64,000 nt of DNA from BOG-908 sp963795825 (GTDB taxonomy: Bacteria; Pseudomonadota; Alphaproteobacteria; Acetobacterales; Acetobacteraceae). Position numbers and translations under genes: made by a program. This document shows, piece by piece, positions 27,160 to 37,609 of the stretch. Where the stretch lies: positions 1,302,001 through 1,366,000 of the forward strand of contig CAWCIW010000001.1 of NCBI GenBank assembly GCA_963795825.1. Direction: 5' to 3'. A model generated the notes under the pieces. That model worked only from the letters and a program-made list of their open reading frames with translations, ran no database searches and was not told the origin of the DNA. How positions within the stretch are numbered: the first letter of the stretch is position 1; every line of letters starts with the position of its first letter.

Positions 27160-29067
27160 GGTTTGGCGCCCTGCAGCAGGCCGCGCGTTTCGAGTTGCGC
27201 CACGATCAGCTCGGCGGCTTCCTCCGCGGTCAGTGTTGTGGTGTCGATGCGCAATTCGGCACTCTCGGGCGCCTCGTAGGGGCTCGAGATGCCGGTGAAA
27301 TGCTTGATCTCGCCGCGCCGCGCTTTTTTGTAGAGACCTTTCACGTCGCGCTTCTCGGCTTCGGCGAGCGGCGTGTCGATAAACACTTCCAGGAACTCGC
27401 CTTCGGCGGAGCATCTCGCGCGCGAGCTGGCGTTCCGAACGGAACGGCGAGATGAACGAGACCAGCACGATCAAACCGGAATCGGCCATCAGGCGCGCCA
27501 CTTCGCCGACGCGGCGTATGTTCTCCACACGGTCGGTGTCGGTGAAGCCGAGATCGCGGTTCAGGCCGTGGCGGACGTTGTCGCCGTCTAGCAGCGTGGT
27601 GTGTCGGCCGAGCGCGAACAGGCGCTTTTCCACCAGGTTGGCGATGGTGGATTTGCCGGCGCCGGACAGGCCGGTGAACCACAGCACGCACGCGCGCTGG
27701 CCTTTTTGCGCGGCGCGCGAGGCGCGGCTGAGATCGACCGCTTGCCAGTGGATGTTCTGGGCGCGGCGCAGCGCGAAGTGGATGAGGCCGGCGGCGACTG
27801 TCTCGTTGCTGAGCCGGTCGATCAGGATGAAGCCGCCGGTGTCGCGGTTTTCGGTGTAGGAGTCGAACGCGACGGGCTGGTCCAGGCTGATATTGCACAG
27901 GCCGATTTCGTTGAGTTCGAGCTGGCGTGCTGCCATTTCCTCGAGCGTGTTGACGTTCACCTTGTGCTTCAGCGTGGTGACAGACGCGGTGACGGACTTG
28001 GTGCCGATCTTCATCATATAGCTGCGGCCGGCAGCAGCGGCGTTTCCGCCATCCAGACGATGGTCGTCTCGAACTGGTCGGAGACTTCCGCCGGCGCCTC
28101 GGCGCCGCAGATCACGTCGCCGCGGCTGCAATCTATCTCGTCTTCGAGCGTGACGGTTATCGATTGTCCTGCGGTGGCGTAAGGCAGGTCGCTGTCGATG
28201 AGCACGCGCGCGACGCGGCTCTGCTTGGCCGACGGCATCACCTTCACCAGATCTCCGGGATGCACAGTGCCGGACGAGATCATGCCGGAGAAGCCGCGGA
28301 AATCCAGGTTCGGGCGGTTCACCCATTGCACAGGCAGGCGGAACGGCGCGGCGCGCGAGGCTTGCGCCACTTCGACGTCTTCGAGATGTCCCATCAGCGT
28401 AGGGCCGTGATACCACGGCGTGTTGCCGCTGCGTTCGGTGATGTTGTCGCCGGCGAGGGCGGAGATCGGGATCGGTATGATCTTGCCGATATTCAGTTGC
28501 GACGCAAACGCTGTGTAGTCGCCGAGTATGCGGTCGAACACGTCACGTGAGAAGTTCACCAGGTCCATTTTGTTGATGGCGAGGATCACGTGTTTTATGC
28601 CGATGAGCGACACAAGGTAGGAGTGGCGGCGGGTTTGCGTGAGCACGCCACGTCGCGCGTCGATCAGGATGATCGCGAGGTCCGCCGTGGAGGCGCCGGT
28701 GATCATGTTGCGCGTGTATTGTTCGTGGCCTGGCGTGTCGGCGACGATGAACTTGCGTTTGTCCGTCGAGAAGAAGCGATAAGCGACGTCGATGGTGATG
28801 CCTTGTTCGCGCTCTGCGGCCAGGCCGTCCACGAGCAGCGCGAAGTCGATGTTTTGCCCTTGGGTGCCCATCTTTTTCGAAGTCGGCTTCGAGGGCGGCG
28901 AGCTGGTCCTCGAAGATCATCTTGCTGTCGTAGAGCAGGCGGCCGATGAGGGTGGATTTTCCGTCATCCACGCTGCCGCAGGTGATGAAGCGGAGGAGGG
29001 ATTTGGTCTCGTGCTGTTTTAGGTAGGCGCCGATGTCGGTGGCGATGAGGTCGGATACGTGGGCCAT
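27156..29067 (-). pseudogene. cysNC: bifunctional sulfate adenylyltransferase large subunit / APS kinase, three frameshifts
   Basis: With single-base corrections near 28880 (extra), 28029 (missing) and 27408 (extra), the frame yields 636 residues, normal for fused CysN-CysC. The GTPase domain shows GSVDDGKSTLIGRLLYDSK, DTPGHEQYTRNMITG and NKMD. The C-terminal APS kinase shows GLSGAGKSTI, FISPFRSER, DVKGLYKKARRGEI and FTGISSPYEAP. Together with CysD it makes APS and then PAPS for sulfate assimilation. Three breaks in one conserved gene with otherwise normal sequence suggest sequence error, but true loss would make the cell depend on reduced sulfur. Start at 29067 is 12 bases after the preceding gene. 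Confidence 0.9.
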
Positions 29068-29079
29068 TGGCGGCGGTTC

Positions 29080-29526
29080 CTAGAGAAAGGAAGCAAGGCT
29101 CTCTTGCTGGGAATAGAGGCGAGAACTTCTATTTTTGCGCGCGGGAAAGCTCAGGCGTTGTATATGCATCAGACGCAAATCGGGATTGCGAGCGGGAGGG
29201 ATTAAAACAAACCGAACTTTCGGGAAGCCTTCTTTACGCAGCAAGGAAGTAACAGGCAGTAGTTGAGCTAAGCCTTGCGGGGAGGGAACCACGTCAAAAC
29301 AGGTTTTTTGCTTAGCCACCTTGGCCTCTACAAGATTATCCTCTAGTTCAACGCGAGTCGCGAGTATTGTGTCGTTCCAACTCACGCGATCGGAGCCGAG
29401 AAGGCCGATTACGACTGTTCGACATTTGGATATCGAAGTCGTGGAAGGCAACAAATCGCCAGCGAGTGCAGATCCGGTAGAAGCCGATAGTGCGGCTAGG
29501 ATCAGTAACTCGCGACGGAGTATCAA
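29080..29526 (-). CDS. secreted protein with possible ExbD/TolR-like periplasmic domain, inside the cys operon
   Basis: 148 aa. The start is MILRRELLILAALSASTGSA, a signal peptide. The rest resembles the periplasmic half of ExbD/TolR: RVSWNDTILATRVELEDNLV (position of the wng-x-pvs-x-x-x-L region) and a final LLRKEGFPKVRFVLIP (ending like xGxxKvxFv). This match is by eye and weak. TTG at 29526 is strongly supported: AGGAGGGG stands 5 bases upstream. That TTG overlaps the cysD stop (TTGA), so it is translationally coupled. Codon use is less GC-rich than in the flanking cys genes. The last residues read into a decayed repeat edge. Confidence 0.55.
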   Translation of the reverse strand: MILRRELLILAALSASTGSALAGDLLPSTTSISKCRTVVIGLLGSDRVSWNDTILATRVELEDNLVEAKVAKQKTCFDVVPSPQGLAQLLPVTSLLRKEGFPKVRFVLIPPARNPDLRLMHIQRLSFPARKNRSSRLYSQQESLASFL

Positions 29527-30647
29527 AAATACCCCTCCTGCTTCTTCTTCTCCATACTAGCCGCCGCATCATGATCAATCGCCCGCCCCTGACGCTCGCT
29601 CGTCGTCGTCAGCAACATCTCCTGAATGATTTCTGGCAAAGTCGCCGCCTCGCTCTCCACCGCACCGGTCAGCGGATAACACCCCAACGTCCGGAAGCGT
29701 ATCTTCTTCATCACCGGAACCTGCCCCTCAGGCACCCGCATCCGATCGTCATCCACCATGATCGTCATGCCATTATACTGCACCACCGGCCGTTCCGCCG
29801 AGAAATACAGCGGCACGATAGGTATCCCCTCCAGATGTATGTACTGCCAGATGTCCAGCTCGGTCCAGTTGGAAAGCGGAAACACCCGTATACTCTCGCC
29901 CTTAGCCTTGCGCGCATTATACAAATGCCAAAGCTCCGGCCGCTGCTTCTTCGGATCCCACCGATGCTGCGCCGAGCGGAACGAAAAAATCCGCTCCTTG
30001 CTCCGACTCTTCTCCTCATCCCGACGCGCCCCGCCAAACGCCACATCGAACCCGTAATGATCCAGCGCCGCCTTCAGCGCCTCGGTCTTCATGATATCGG
30101 TATAAGCCCCACCATGGTCGAACGGATTAATCCCGCGCGCCACACCATCCTTGTTGATCCACTCGTGCATCGTCAGCCCAAGCTCGGCCATGCGCTGGTC
30201 GCGGAACGCGATCATGCCGCCGAACTTCCACGTGGTGTTCACATGCAATAACGGAAACGGCGGCTTGCCCGGCGCGAACGCCTTCATCGCCAGATGCAGC
30301 ATCACCGCGCTGTCCTTGCCCACGGAATACAGCATCACCGGCCGCTCCGCCTCGGCGGCCACCTCGCGCATGATGTGCAGGCTCTCTGCCTCGAGCCGCT
30401 GCAAATGGGTCAGGTCCGGCGCGGTCTGCGCAGGGTCGGCGTTCAGCATCCTCGTCTCCCAAAGATCAGGCCGCAACCGATGGCGGGGAATGCCCGTCAT
30501 CGCCTCCACGCGCAGCACCAGGTCGGCCGGGATGTCGCGCTCGCCGCTCACCCACTGGCTCACCGCCCCCTCGCTCCGCCCCACCGCGGCTGCGATGTCG
30601 CGCTGCGTCTTGCCGGAGGCGCGGAAAAGCTGCTTCAAATCTGCCAT
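29523..30647 (-). CDS. cysD: sulfate adenylyltransferase subunit 2 (CysD) with N-terminal helix-turn-helix extension
   Basis: 374 aa. Residues about 67-374 are CysD: LTHLQRLEAESLHIMREVAA, the PP-loop YSVGKDSAVMLHLAMKAF, VNTTWKFGGMIAFRD, FDVAFGGARRDEEKSRSKER and LDIWQYIHLEGIPIVPLYFS. It forms APS from ATP and sulfate together with CysN. Residues 1-65 form a Cro/YdaS-like helix-turn-helix (GKTQRDIAAAVGRSEGAVSQ, then WVSGERDIPADLVLRVEAMT). No stop separates the two parts. An internal ATG at 30449 has GGGAG 7 bases upstream and gives the classic CysD N-terminus, so either a fusion protein or two products may be made. ATG at 30647 lacks a clear ribosome-binding site. Confidence 0.88.
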   Translation of the reverse strand: MADLKQLFRASGKTQRDIAAAVGRSEGAVSQWVSGERDIPADLVLRVEAMTGIPRHRLRPDLWETRMLNADPAQTAPDLTHLQRLEAESLHIMREVAAEAERPVMLYSVGKDSAVMLHLAMKAFAPGKPPFPLLHVNTTWKFGGMIAFRDQRMAELGLTMHEWINKDGVARGINPFDHGGAYTDIMKTEALKAALDHYGFDVAFGGARRDEEKSRSKERIFSFRSAQHRWDPKKQRPELWHLYNARKAKGESIRVFPLSNWTELDIWQYIHLEGIPIVPLYFSAERPVVQYNGMTIMVDDDRMRVPEGQVPVMKKIRFRTLGCYPLTGAVESEAATLPEIIQEMLLTTTSERQGRAIDHDAAASMEKKKQEGYF

Positions 30648-30679
30648 CGGGGCGAGCTTTAGCAAAACTAAATGTGGGA

Positions 30680-30857
30680 AAGCAAGCGAGAAAGGAAGGC
30701 CTTCTTTTCTGAAGAAAAGAAGCAAAAGACTTTTGAGGGTGCTGTCGCGCCCAAGCTGGATACGAGCGCGTGCGCGGCCGTATGGCCATGGCGCCTCCCC
30801 AGCAAACGGAACAAAAGCTTTTTGGTCCTTTTTCTCGAAAAAGGACTGCTTGCCTGC
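30680..30857. repeat. two-hairpin intergenic repeat, copy 15 (by position)
   Basis: Left hairpin CTTCTTTTCTGAAGAAAAG, core beginning GCTGTCGCGCCCAAGCTGG and ending CCAGCAAACGGAAC, right hairpin of the GGTCC type. The core matches copy 17 at 41.4 kb closely. It is 3' of the large glycosyltransferase gene and 5' of cysD. (No copy 14 is counted; the candidate at 29.09 kb was rejected.). Confidence 0.85.
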
Positions 30858-33776
30858 CTAGCTCACCCGCAGCCGCGACAGATCCAGCACAGTAGCCCGC
30901 GGCGCCTGCATCACGCGACATTCCCCATCCTCGCGCGGAACATGGTCCTGGGTCGTTAGACTGAGGTTCGGATTATAGAACCGGATCGCCCTCCGCCAGC
31001 CGATCGCCCCAGCGCGCGATCATCAACAGCGTGTCTTCCGGATGAAACACCTGCTTGGTCTGGCTACGCGTCGCAGATTCGTAATGATACAGTATCGTGG
31101 CGCCATCATACAGCACCCGCAGGCCGCTCTCGCCCACACGCAAGCACAGGTCGGTATCGTTGAAGCCGATACCGAACGTCTCATCGAATCCCCCAACGCT
31201 GTCGAACACCGACAGGCGTATCATCAGACACGCGGCCGTCACCGCAGCGTAATCGCGCACTGAAGTGAGCGCGCAATTATACCCAAGATTGCGCCGCCCG
31301 TGATCGTTGAGAAACACCTGCTGGAACTTCAGCGCGTGCTCCGCGGAATCGTTGAAGCCGAGCACCACGCCGGCGTGTTGCACTGTGCGGTCCACATACA
31401 TCAGCAGCGCGCCCACCGCGCCCACATCCCGCCGCGCCGCCAGCCGGCGCAGGCGGTCCACCCAGCCATCCTGCGTGGCCTCCACATCGTTGTTGAGGAA
31501 CAATACGAACCCGCAATCCGCGCCATGCGCCGCCACCGCCGCATTGTTCATCGCCGAGAAATTGAACGGCCCTGAATACGGCATCACAACATGGCGCACG
31601 GCCAGCATCTCGAGATACGCGCAGGTCGCCGGATCGTCGGACTGCGTGGTCGATCACCACGAGCTTGTAGTCGGCGCGTGGCGTTGTGCGCTCGATGGAA
31701 TCGATCGCGGTGCGCAGCAGGTCCGCCTTGTTCTTCGTCGGGATCACGATCAGCACGCGGCCCGCCGCCGCCGGCCAGTCGATGCGGAACTGGTTGAACC
31801 ACACGCCGGGCGGGACCGCGGCACCGGTGCCCAGCCGGTCCAGATGGCGTTGCAGCGCGCCGGTTGTCGCCGCCATCACCGCATCCTGCTTGCTATGTCC
31901 GGTGCTGCCGCCATGCGTGCGCCAGCGATACAGCACGGCCGGCACATGCGTCACCACGCTTGCGATGCTCGATCATGCGCAGCACGAAATCGACGTCGGC
32001 GGAGATCGCCAGCGACTCGTCCCAGCCGCCGATGCGCCGCGCGATGTCGGTGCGCGCGCAGACGAGATGCACGAAATACGGATGGCTGAGATAGTAGTCA
32101 TGGCTGAACGCGGGGCGCAGGCGCAATTCGGTGATCGCGTCGATATTCTCCGCGGTCTGCGCCTCGTCGGAATAGAGCAGGTCGGCGTCGGTCTCGCGTG
32201 CGGCGCGTATCAATTGCCAGGCGGCGTCCGGCTCCAGCCGGTCGTCATGATCGATGAAGCGCCACGTAGCCGAAGCGCGCGGCGCGCAGGCCGAAATTGA
32301 TCGCGCGCGCGATGCCGCACGTTCTGCGGCGAGCGCAGCACGCGCATCGCGGCTGTCGCGCGCGGCGTAGCCGGCGAGTATCTCGGCCACATGCGGCGCG
32401 GCTCGAGCCGTCATCGACGCAGATCAGCTCCCAGGCGTCGCAGATATTGCGCGCGCACGCTCTCCAGCGCCTCGATCAGCCAGGCGCGCGGCGTATCGTG
32501 CACCGGCATGATGAAGCTGATGGCGTCGCGTGCCGGCGCGGTGGTTCGAGCGCGCGGCGCAGGCGCGGCAGCACGCCCGGGGCGCAGGATCCTGCCGGCG
32601 TCGCAGGAAGCGGCGTATATTGCGGTTGGTGTTCACCCGCTGCGGCGAGCCGGCCAGCATGGCGTCGGTGCCGGCGATGCGCACGATGCACCTCCTGGTC
32701 CATCAGCCGCTCGAAATGCGCCGAGAGGTCGATCTTGAAGGCGCACAGGCCGGCGTTCAGCCCGGCATCGAGCAGGTCGCCGCGGAACTGGCTGGCGGTC
32801 GCCGGCGCCCAGGATCTCGCCGCCCGGCCCGACGATCTTCGACCAGCGATCGGCGCCTCCGGCTGTGCCCGGTCGAGCGCCCAGCCATGCGCCGCCATGC
32901 CGTGCAGCGTATCGAAGCTGCCGATCAGGCCGGGCACCGGGTCGACTGACCACGGGGCTGCCCGCACAGCTCGGTGCGTGGCCGGCGAGCCGCACGGCGA
33001 TGCGCGCGCTGGCGCCGCGGGGTCCGGGTGTGCGGGCAGGATCGACGCTGAAGCCGCACGCCGCCGTCGCCGAAGCCCCTGCACCGGCGATGTCGGGCGC
33101 GCTTCTCGTCGGCCACCACGTGGCGACGATCACGGCGTCGACCACCACGTCCAGCCGCACCCGCCGGCGCGGGTCGGCGAGGTCGACCGCCCAGCCTTCC
33201 ACATGGTTCGGGCTGGCGCGCATCGAGGCAGCCGAGGAAGCCAGGTGGCGGCCGTGGTCAGCGCGAGCGGCGGGCCGGCAGCAGGCGCCCGCCGATGCGC
33301 GGCAGCAGGGTCAGCGTCTCATGCGGCGCGCAGCAGGGAGTGCAACGGCAGGCGGAACTGCCAGGCCGGCGGGATGCCGCGCCGGACCGCCGCGCGGTGC
33401 CCTGCGCGGCCAGCCGGCCGCCGCCGGTCAGCTCCACGCCGAGTTCGGCCGAGAGGAACGGGGCGGCGGTGAACGAGCCGGTCACGAACAGGCCGTCAGT
33501 GGCCGACCGTGTGCATCGCCAGCGCATAGACCGGCGCCAGGTCCTGCGGCAGGCCCGAGCAGGCTCTCGCCGTCGGGCAGCGCCAGTATGTCGAGCACGC
33601 CGAAAATGAGCTGGCGCGGCAGCGCGTAGGTGAAGCGGCGTGGTGCCGCGCGGCCCGGGCTCGAGCGCGACGGTGGCATACACGGTGCCGTCGAGCACGA
33701 TGGCGACCCGGTCCAGCGTGCCGCGTGCCGGTCCGCGCAACAGGCCTTCGACGATGCCGCCAGGCAGGATAGACAT
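30858..33776 (-). pseudogene. large two-domain family 2 glycosyltransferase, many frameshifts
   Basis: Pieces in all three frames join into one protein of roughly 970 residues. The N-terminal third (MSILPGGIVEGLLRGPARGT onwards, and segments such as SFDTLHGMAAHGWALDRA) is a repetitive region of unknown function. Two GT2 domains follow. The first has FIDHDDRLEPDAAWQLIRAA, DADLLYSDEAQT and ISADVDFVLRMIEH. The second has VLIVIPTKNKADLLRTAIDS, FVLFLNNDVEA and GIGFNDTDLCLRV. It ends LSLTTQDHVPRED-like and stops at 30858. Breaks I can place include about 31964, 31642 and 30981, with at least eight more upstream. It probably builds a surface polysaccharide with the neighbouring rhamnose genes. Real decay and sequence error are both possible. 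Confidence 0.75.
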
Positions 33777-33943
33777 GTCTGAGGGAACGCGCGGCGGCCG
33801 GTCGTTTCATGCGCGGAGGCTTACCGCCCAGCGCTTCGCGCGCAAGTGGCGCTGAGCGCATGCAGCTATGGGTTGCACTTGAAGCGACCGCCCGGGGCGG
33901 TGCATAGACGGCCCGATCCACCTCCGGAGCGGCGTCCTTCCCC

Positions 33944-35003
33944 ATGCGCATACTTCTGACAGGCGGCTGCGGTTTCATCGGCTCGGCGGTGATCCGCCAC
34001 GTCCTGCGCCATACCGCGCACGAGATCGTCAATGTCGACAAGATGACCTACGCCGCCTCGCTCGATGCGCTGGAGGAGGCGAACGGCCATCCGCGCCACC
34101 GGCTGGTGCGTGCGGACATCGCCGATGCCGAGGCGATGCGCCGTGTGTTCGCCGAGGCGCAGCCCGATGCGGTGATGCATCTGGCCGCCGAAAGCCATGT
34201 GGACCGCTCGATCGACGGTCCAGGCGATTTCATCCGCACCAACGTGGTTGGCAGCTTCACGCTGCTGGAGGCGGCGCGCGCCTACTGGTCGCCAGCTCGG
34301 CGGCGAGGCGCGGCGCGCTTCCGCTTCCACCATGTCTCGACCGACGAGGTATTCGGCGCGCTGCAGGACGGCGACCCGCCATTCACCGAGGCGACGCCCT
34401 ACGACCCGCGCAGCCCCTATTCGGCCAGCAAGGCGGCGTCCGACCACCTGGCGCGGGCCTGGATGCACACCTACGGGCTGCCGGTGGTGGTCAGCAACAC
34501 GACGAACAATTACGGGCCCTGGCAATTTCCCGAAAAGCTGATCCCGCTGATCATGCTGAACGCGCTGGCCGGCGAGCCTCTGCCGGTCTACGGCGACGGC
34601 TGCAACAAGCGCGACTGGCTGTATGTGGACGACCATGCCGAGGCGCTGCTGCGCCGTGCTCGAACGCGGCGAGCCGGGCGCAGACCTACGCCATCGGCGC
34701 GCGCCAGCCGCGCCGCAACCTCGACGTGGTGCAGGCGATCTGCGCCGTGCTGGACGATGCGCGGTGCCCGATCCGGCCGGCGCGCGCGCGCGGCTGATCA
34801 CCTTCGTGACCGACCGGCCAGGCCACGATTTCCGCTACGAGATCGATGCGAGCTTCGCCGAAGCGGCGCTCGGCTGGCGGGCCGCGCATGATTTCGAGGC
34901 TGGGTTGCGCCGCACGATTGGCTGGTATCTGGACAATCGGGCCTGGTGGGAGGCGATACGCGCGGCGAGATATGCCGGCCAGCGGCTGGGCACGGCGGCG
35001 TAG
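33944..35003 (+). pseudogene. rfbB: dTDP-glucose 4,6-dehydratase, frameshifted
   Basis: This is the second enzyme of dTDP-L-rhamnose synthesis, an SDR-fold NAD enzyme. Motifs: MRILLTGGCGFIGSAVIRHV, VMHLAAESHVDRSIDGP, FHHVSTDEVFG, SPYSASKAASDHL (Tyr-x3-Lys) and TNNYGPWQFPEKLIPL. The frame is normal to about residue 236, then shifts near 34652, 34680 and 34762, ending with ITFVTDRPGHDFRYEID in the third segment. A compensating pair of indels is likely near 34290-34315 (WSPARRRGAARF replaces the usual text). With corrections the length is normal. It heads the rfbB-rfbA-rfbC-rfbD series. Confidence 0.9.
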
Positions 35004-35053
35004 GTTTTTGGACGGCGTGCATCGCAGCGCCTTCGCCGCGGAGAGGAACGGGA

Positions 35054-35938
35054 ATGAACATGAAGGGCATCGTGCTGGCCGGCGGATCCGGCACCCGGCT
35101 GCATCCGGTGACGCTGGCCACCTCCAAGCAGCTCCTGCCGGTCTACGACAAGCCGATGATCTACTACCCGCTGACCGTGCTGATGCTGGCCGGCATACGC
35201 GACATCCTGATCATCTCCACCCCGGAGGACCTGCCGCAGTTTCGCCGCCTGCTGGGCGACGGCGCAGGCCTGGGCGTGCGCTTCGCCTATGCCGAGCAGC
35301 CGCGGCCCGAAGGCATCGCCCAGGCCTTCCTGATCGCCGACGAGTGGCTCGCCGGCGCGCCCTGCGCGCTGGTGCTCGGCGACAACCTGATCTTCGGCGA
35401 GCACCTCTCCACCGCCTTCCGCGACGCCGCGCTGCGGCCCGAAGGGCGCCACCGTGTTCGCCTACCAGGTGCGCGATCCGGAGCGCTACGGCGTGGTGGT
35501 GTTCAACGAGGCCGGACAGGCGATCGATATCGTCGAGAAGCCGCCCGTGCCGCCGTCGCCCTGGGCGGTGACCGGGCTGTATTTCTATGATGCGCGGGTG
35601 ACCGAGTTCGCCCGCGCGGTGAAGACCGTCGCGCGCGCGGCGAGCTGGAGATCACCGACCTGAACCGGATGTATCTGGACGAAGGCACCCTGCAGGTGGA
35701 GCGGCTGGGACGCGGCTGCGCCTGGCTCGATGCCGGCACGCCGGACAGCCTGCTGCAGGCGGCCAGCTTCGTGCAGACGATCCAGTCGCGCCAGGGCATG
35801 CTGGTCGGCTGCCCGGAGGAGGTGGCGTTCCGCATGGGCTTCATCGACGCGGAGGCCCTGCATGGCCATGCCCGCCGGTTGGGCAAGACGGATCTCGGCC
35901 GGCTGCTGCGGGATGTGGCCGACGGGGTGCACGCGTAG
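35054..35938 (+). pseudogene. rfbA: glucose-1-phosphate thymidylyltransferase, frameshifted
   Basis: This is the first enzyme of dTDP-L-rhamnose synthesis; it makes dTDP-glucose. Motifs: MKGIVLAGGSGTRLHPVTLA, SKQLLPVYDKPMIYYPL, LGDNLIFGEH, VFAYQVRDPERYGVVVF, VEKPPVPPSPWAVTGLYFYD, CAWLDAGTPDSLLQAASFVQ and EEVAFRMGFI. Breaks are near 35444 (one extra base) and 35638 (in a GCGCGC run). ATG at 35054 has GAGAGGAAC upstream. With corrections the protein is about 293 residues, as expected. Confidence 0.92.
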
Positions 35939-35941
35939 ATG

Positions 35942-36072
35942 AGGCAAGGTCTTCTTTTCTGAAGAAAAGAAGCAAAAGAGTTTGACTCCGCTGTCGCGCC
36001 GCGTTTCAGCAGTCGCCGACGGGAGCAAAAGCTTTTGGTCCTTTTTCTCGAAAAAGGACTGCTTTCTTCCTG
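35942..36072. repeat. two-hairpin intergenic repeat, copy 16
   Basis: Left hairpin CTTCTTTTCTGAAGAAAAG, core GCTGTCGCG and CAGTCGCCGACGGGAGC, right hairpin of the GGTCC type. It is the only copy inside the rhamnose cluster, between rfbA and rfbC on the same strand. Confidence 0.83.
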
Positions 36073-36142
36073 AAAGCTTTCGCAACAAAGCAAATCTGTC
36101 CTCGCCCGGGCAGAGCCGATACAACGAAAGCCGGAGAACGCG

Positions 36143-36699
36143 ATGAAGATCGAGCGACTCGCGATCCCCGAGGTCGTGCTGATCACGCCGCCGCGCTTCG
36201 GCGACGACCGAGGCTATTTCTCGGAGACCTACTCGCAGCCGCGCATGGCGGCCGCCGGCGATCACCGAGCCGTTCGTGCAGGACAATCAGAGTTTCTCGC
36301 GCGCCAGCTGCACGGTGCGTGGGCTGCATTGCCAGATTGGCGCCGTTCGCCCAGGGCAAGCTGGTGCGGGTGCTGCGCGGCGCTATCTGGGATGTGGCGG
36401 TGGATGCCCGCGCCGGCTCGCCCACCTTCGGCCAGCATGCGGCGGCCGTGCTGTCGGCGGAGAACGGCAGCCAGCTCTGGGTGCCGCCCGGCTTCCTGCA
36501 CGGCTTCTGCACCCTCGAGCCGGACACCGAGGTCGCCTACAAGGTGACCGGGCTCTACGACCGCGCGGCCGAACGCGGCGTATCTGTGGACGATCCGACG
36601 CTGGCGCTGCCCTGGCCGGTGCCGCCGGGCGCGGCGATGCTGTCGGACAAGGACCGCGTGCTCCCCGGCTGGGCGGAAGCCGCGGGCTGGTTCGCATGA
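36143..36699 (+). pseudogene. rfbC: dTDP-4-dehydrorhamnose 3,5-epimerase, two frameshifts
   Basis: This is the third enzyme of dTDP-L-rhamnose synthesis, a cupin-fold epimerase. Motifs across frames: RFGDDRGYFSETYSQPRMAA, then after an extra base near 36260 ITEPFVQDNQSFSRASCTVR and GLHCQI, then after another near 36339 APFAQGKLVRVLRGAIWDVA, SPTFGQ, LWVPPGFLHGFCTLEPDTEV and YKVTGLYD. The catalytic His (in GLHCQ) and the Tyr region are present. With corrections it is about 184 residues. It overlaps rfbD by ATGA. Confidence 0.9.
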
Positions 36700-37604
36700 G
36701 CGGCGCCATACTCGTCACCGGCGGCAGCGGGCAGCTGGCGCGCGCGCTTGGCGCCGCAGGCGGGCGCCGGATCGCGGTGATCGGCCGGCCGGACTTCGAT
36801 TTCGAGCGGCCCGGCACGATCGGCGCGGCGATCCGGGAGCGCCGCCCGGCGCTGGTGATCAACGCGGCGGCCTGGACGGCGGTGGACCTGGCGGAGAGCG
36901 CGCCCGATGCGGCGGCGCGCGCCAACACGTCCGGCCCTGGCGTGCTGGCAACGGTCTGTGCCGGAACTCGGCATCCCGTTCGTCCATATCTCGACCGATT
37001 ACGTGTTCGACGGGCTGAAGGGCGCGCCCTACATCGAAACCGACCCGACCAACCCCACCGGCGTGTATGGCGCCACCAAGCTGGCCGGCGAGCGCGCCGT
37101 GCTGCAGGCCGCATCCCGACGCGGTGATCCTGCGTACATCCTGGGTGTATGCGCGACCGGCAAGAATTTCGTGCTGACCATGCTGAACGCGGCCCGCCGG
37201 GCGCCACGTCTGCGCGTGGTGGCCGACCAGATCGGCTGCCCGACCAACGCCGACGACCTGGCCGCTGCAAAGCGATAGCTGACAGGTTGCTCGCCGATGC
37301 CCGATCGGGCAGTCGGGAGCAGCGTTCGGGCGGCATCTATCACGCGGCGGGTCCGGGCGAGACGAGCTGGCACGGTTTCGCCGCGGCGATCTTCGCCGAG
37401 CCGCGCCAGCATGGCTGGCCGGCGCCGCCGGTGGAGGCGATCGCCACGCCGACTGGCCGACGCCGGCGCGCCGCCCGCCCGATTCGCGGCTGGATTGCGG
37501 CAGGCTGGCCGCGGCGTTCGGCGTGCGCCTGCCGGCCTGGGAACCGAGCCTGGCGCGGCGGTCGGCGTGTGCCTGCGCTGCGCCGGCCCCGGTGGCCGCG
37601 CTGA
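36696..37604 (+). pseudogene. rfbD: dTDP-4-dehydrorhamnose reductase, several frameshifts
   Basis: This is the last enzyme of dTDP-L-rhamnose synthesis. The start MSGAILVTGGSGQLARALGA and VINAAAWTAVDLAESAPDAA are in the first frame; GIPFVHISTDYVFDGLKGAP and PTGVYGATKLAGERAVLQA follow in another; TGKNFVLTMLNAARRAPRLR and VVADQIGCPTNADDLA continue; GGIYHAAGPGETSWHGFAAA comes later. At least four shifts are needed before the probable stop at 37602-37604. The ATG overlaps the rfbC stop. The pathway as written would be non-functional unless the shifts are errors. Confidence 0.88.
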
Positions 37605-37609
37605 TACGC

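Noticed and set aside
29088..29107. Possible further repeat copy (GAAAGGAAGCAAGG) at the end of the secreted cys-operon gene; similar edge at 38540
   Set aside because: Only the outer flank is recognisable; no hairpin, so not counted.
33775..33855. 26-codon frame starting opposite the glycosyltransferase start
   Set aside because: Too short, basic low-complexity product, no ribosome-binding site.
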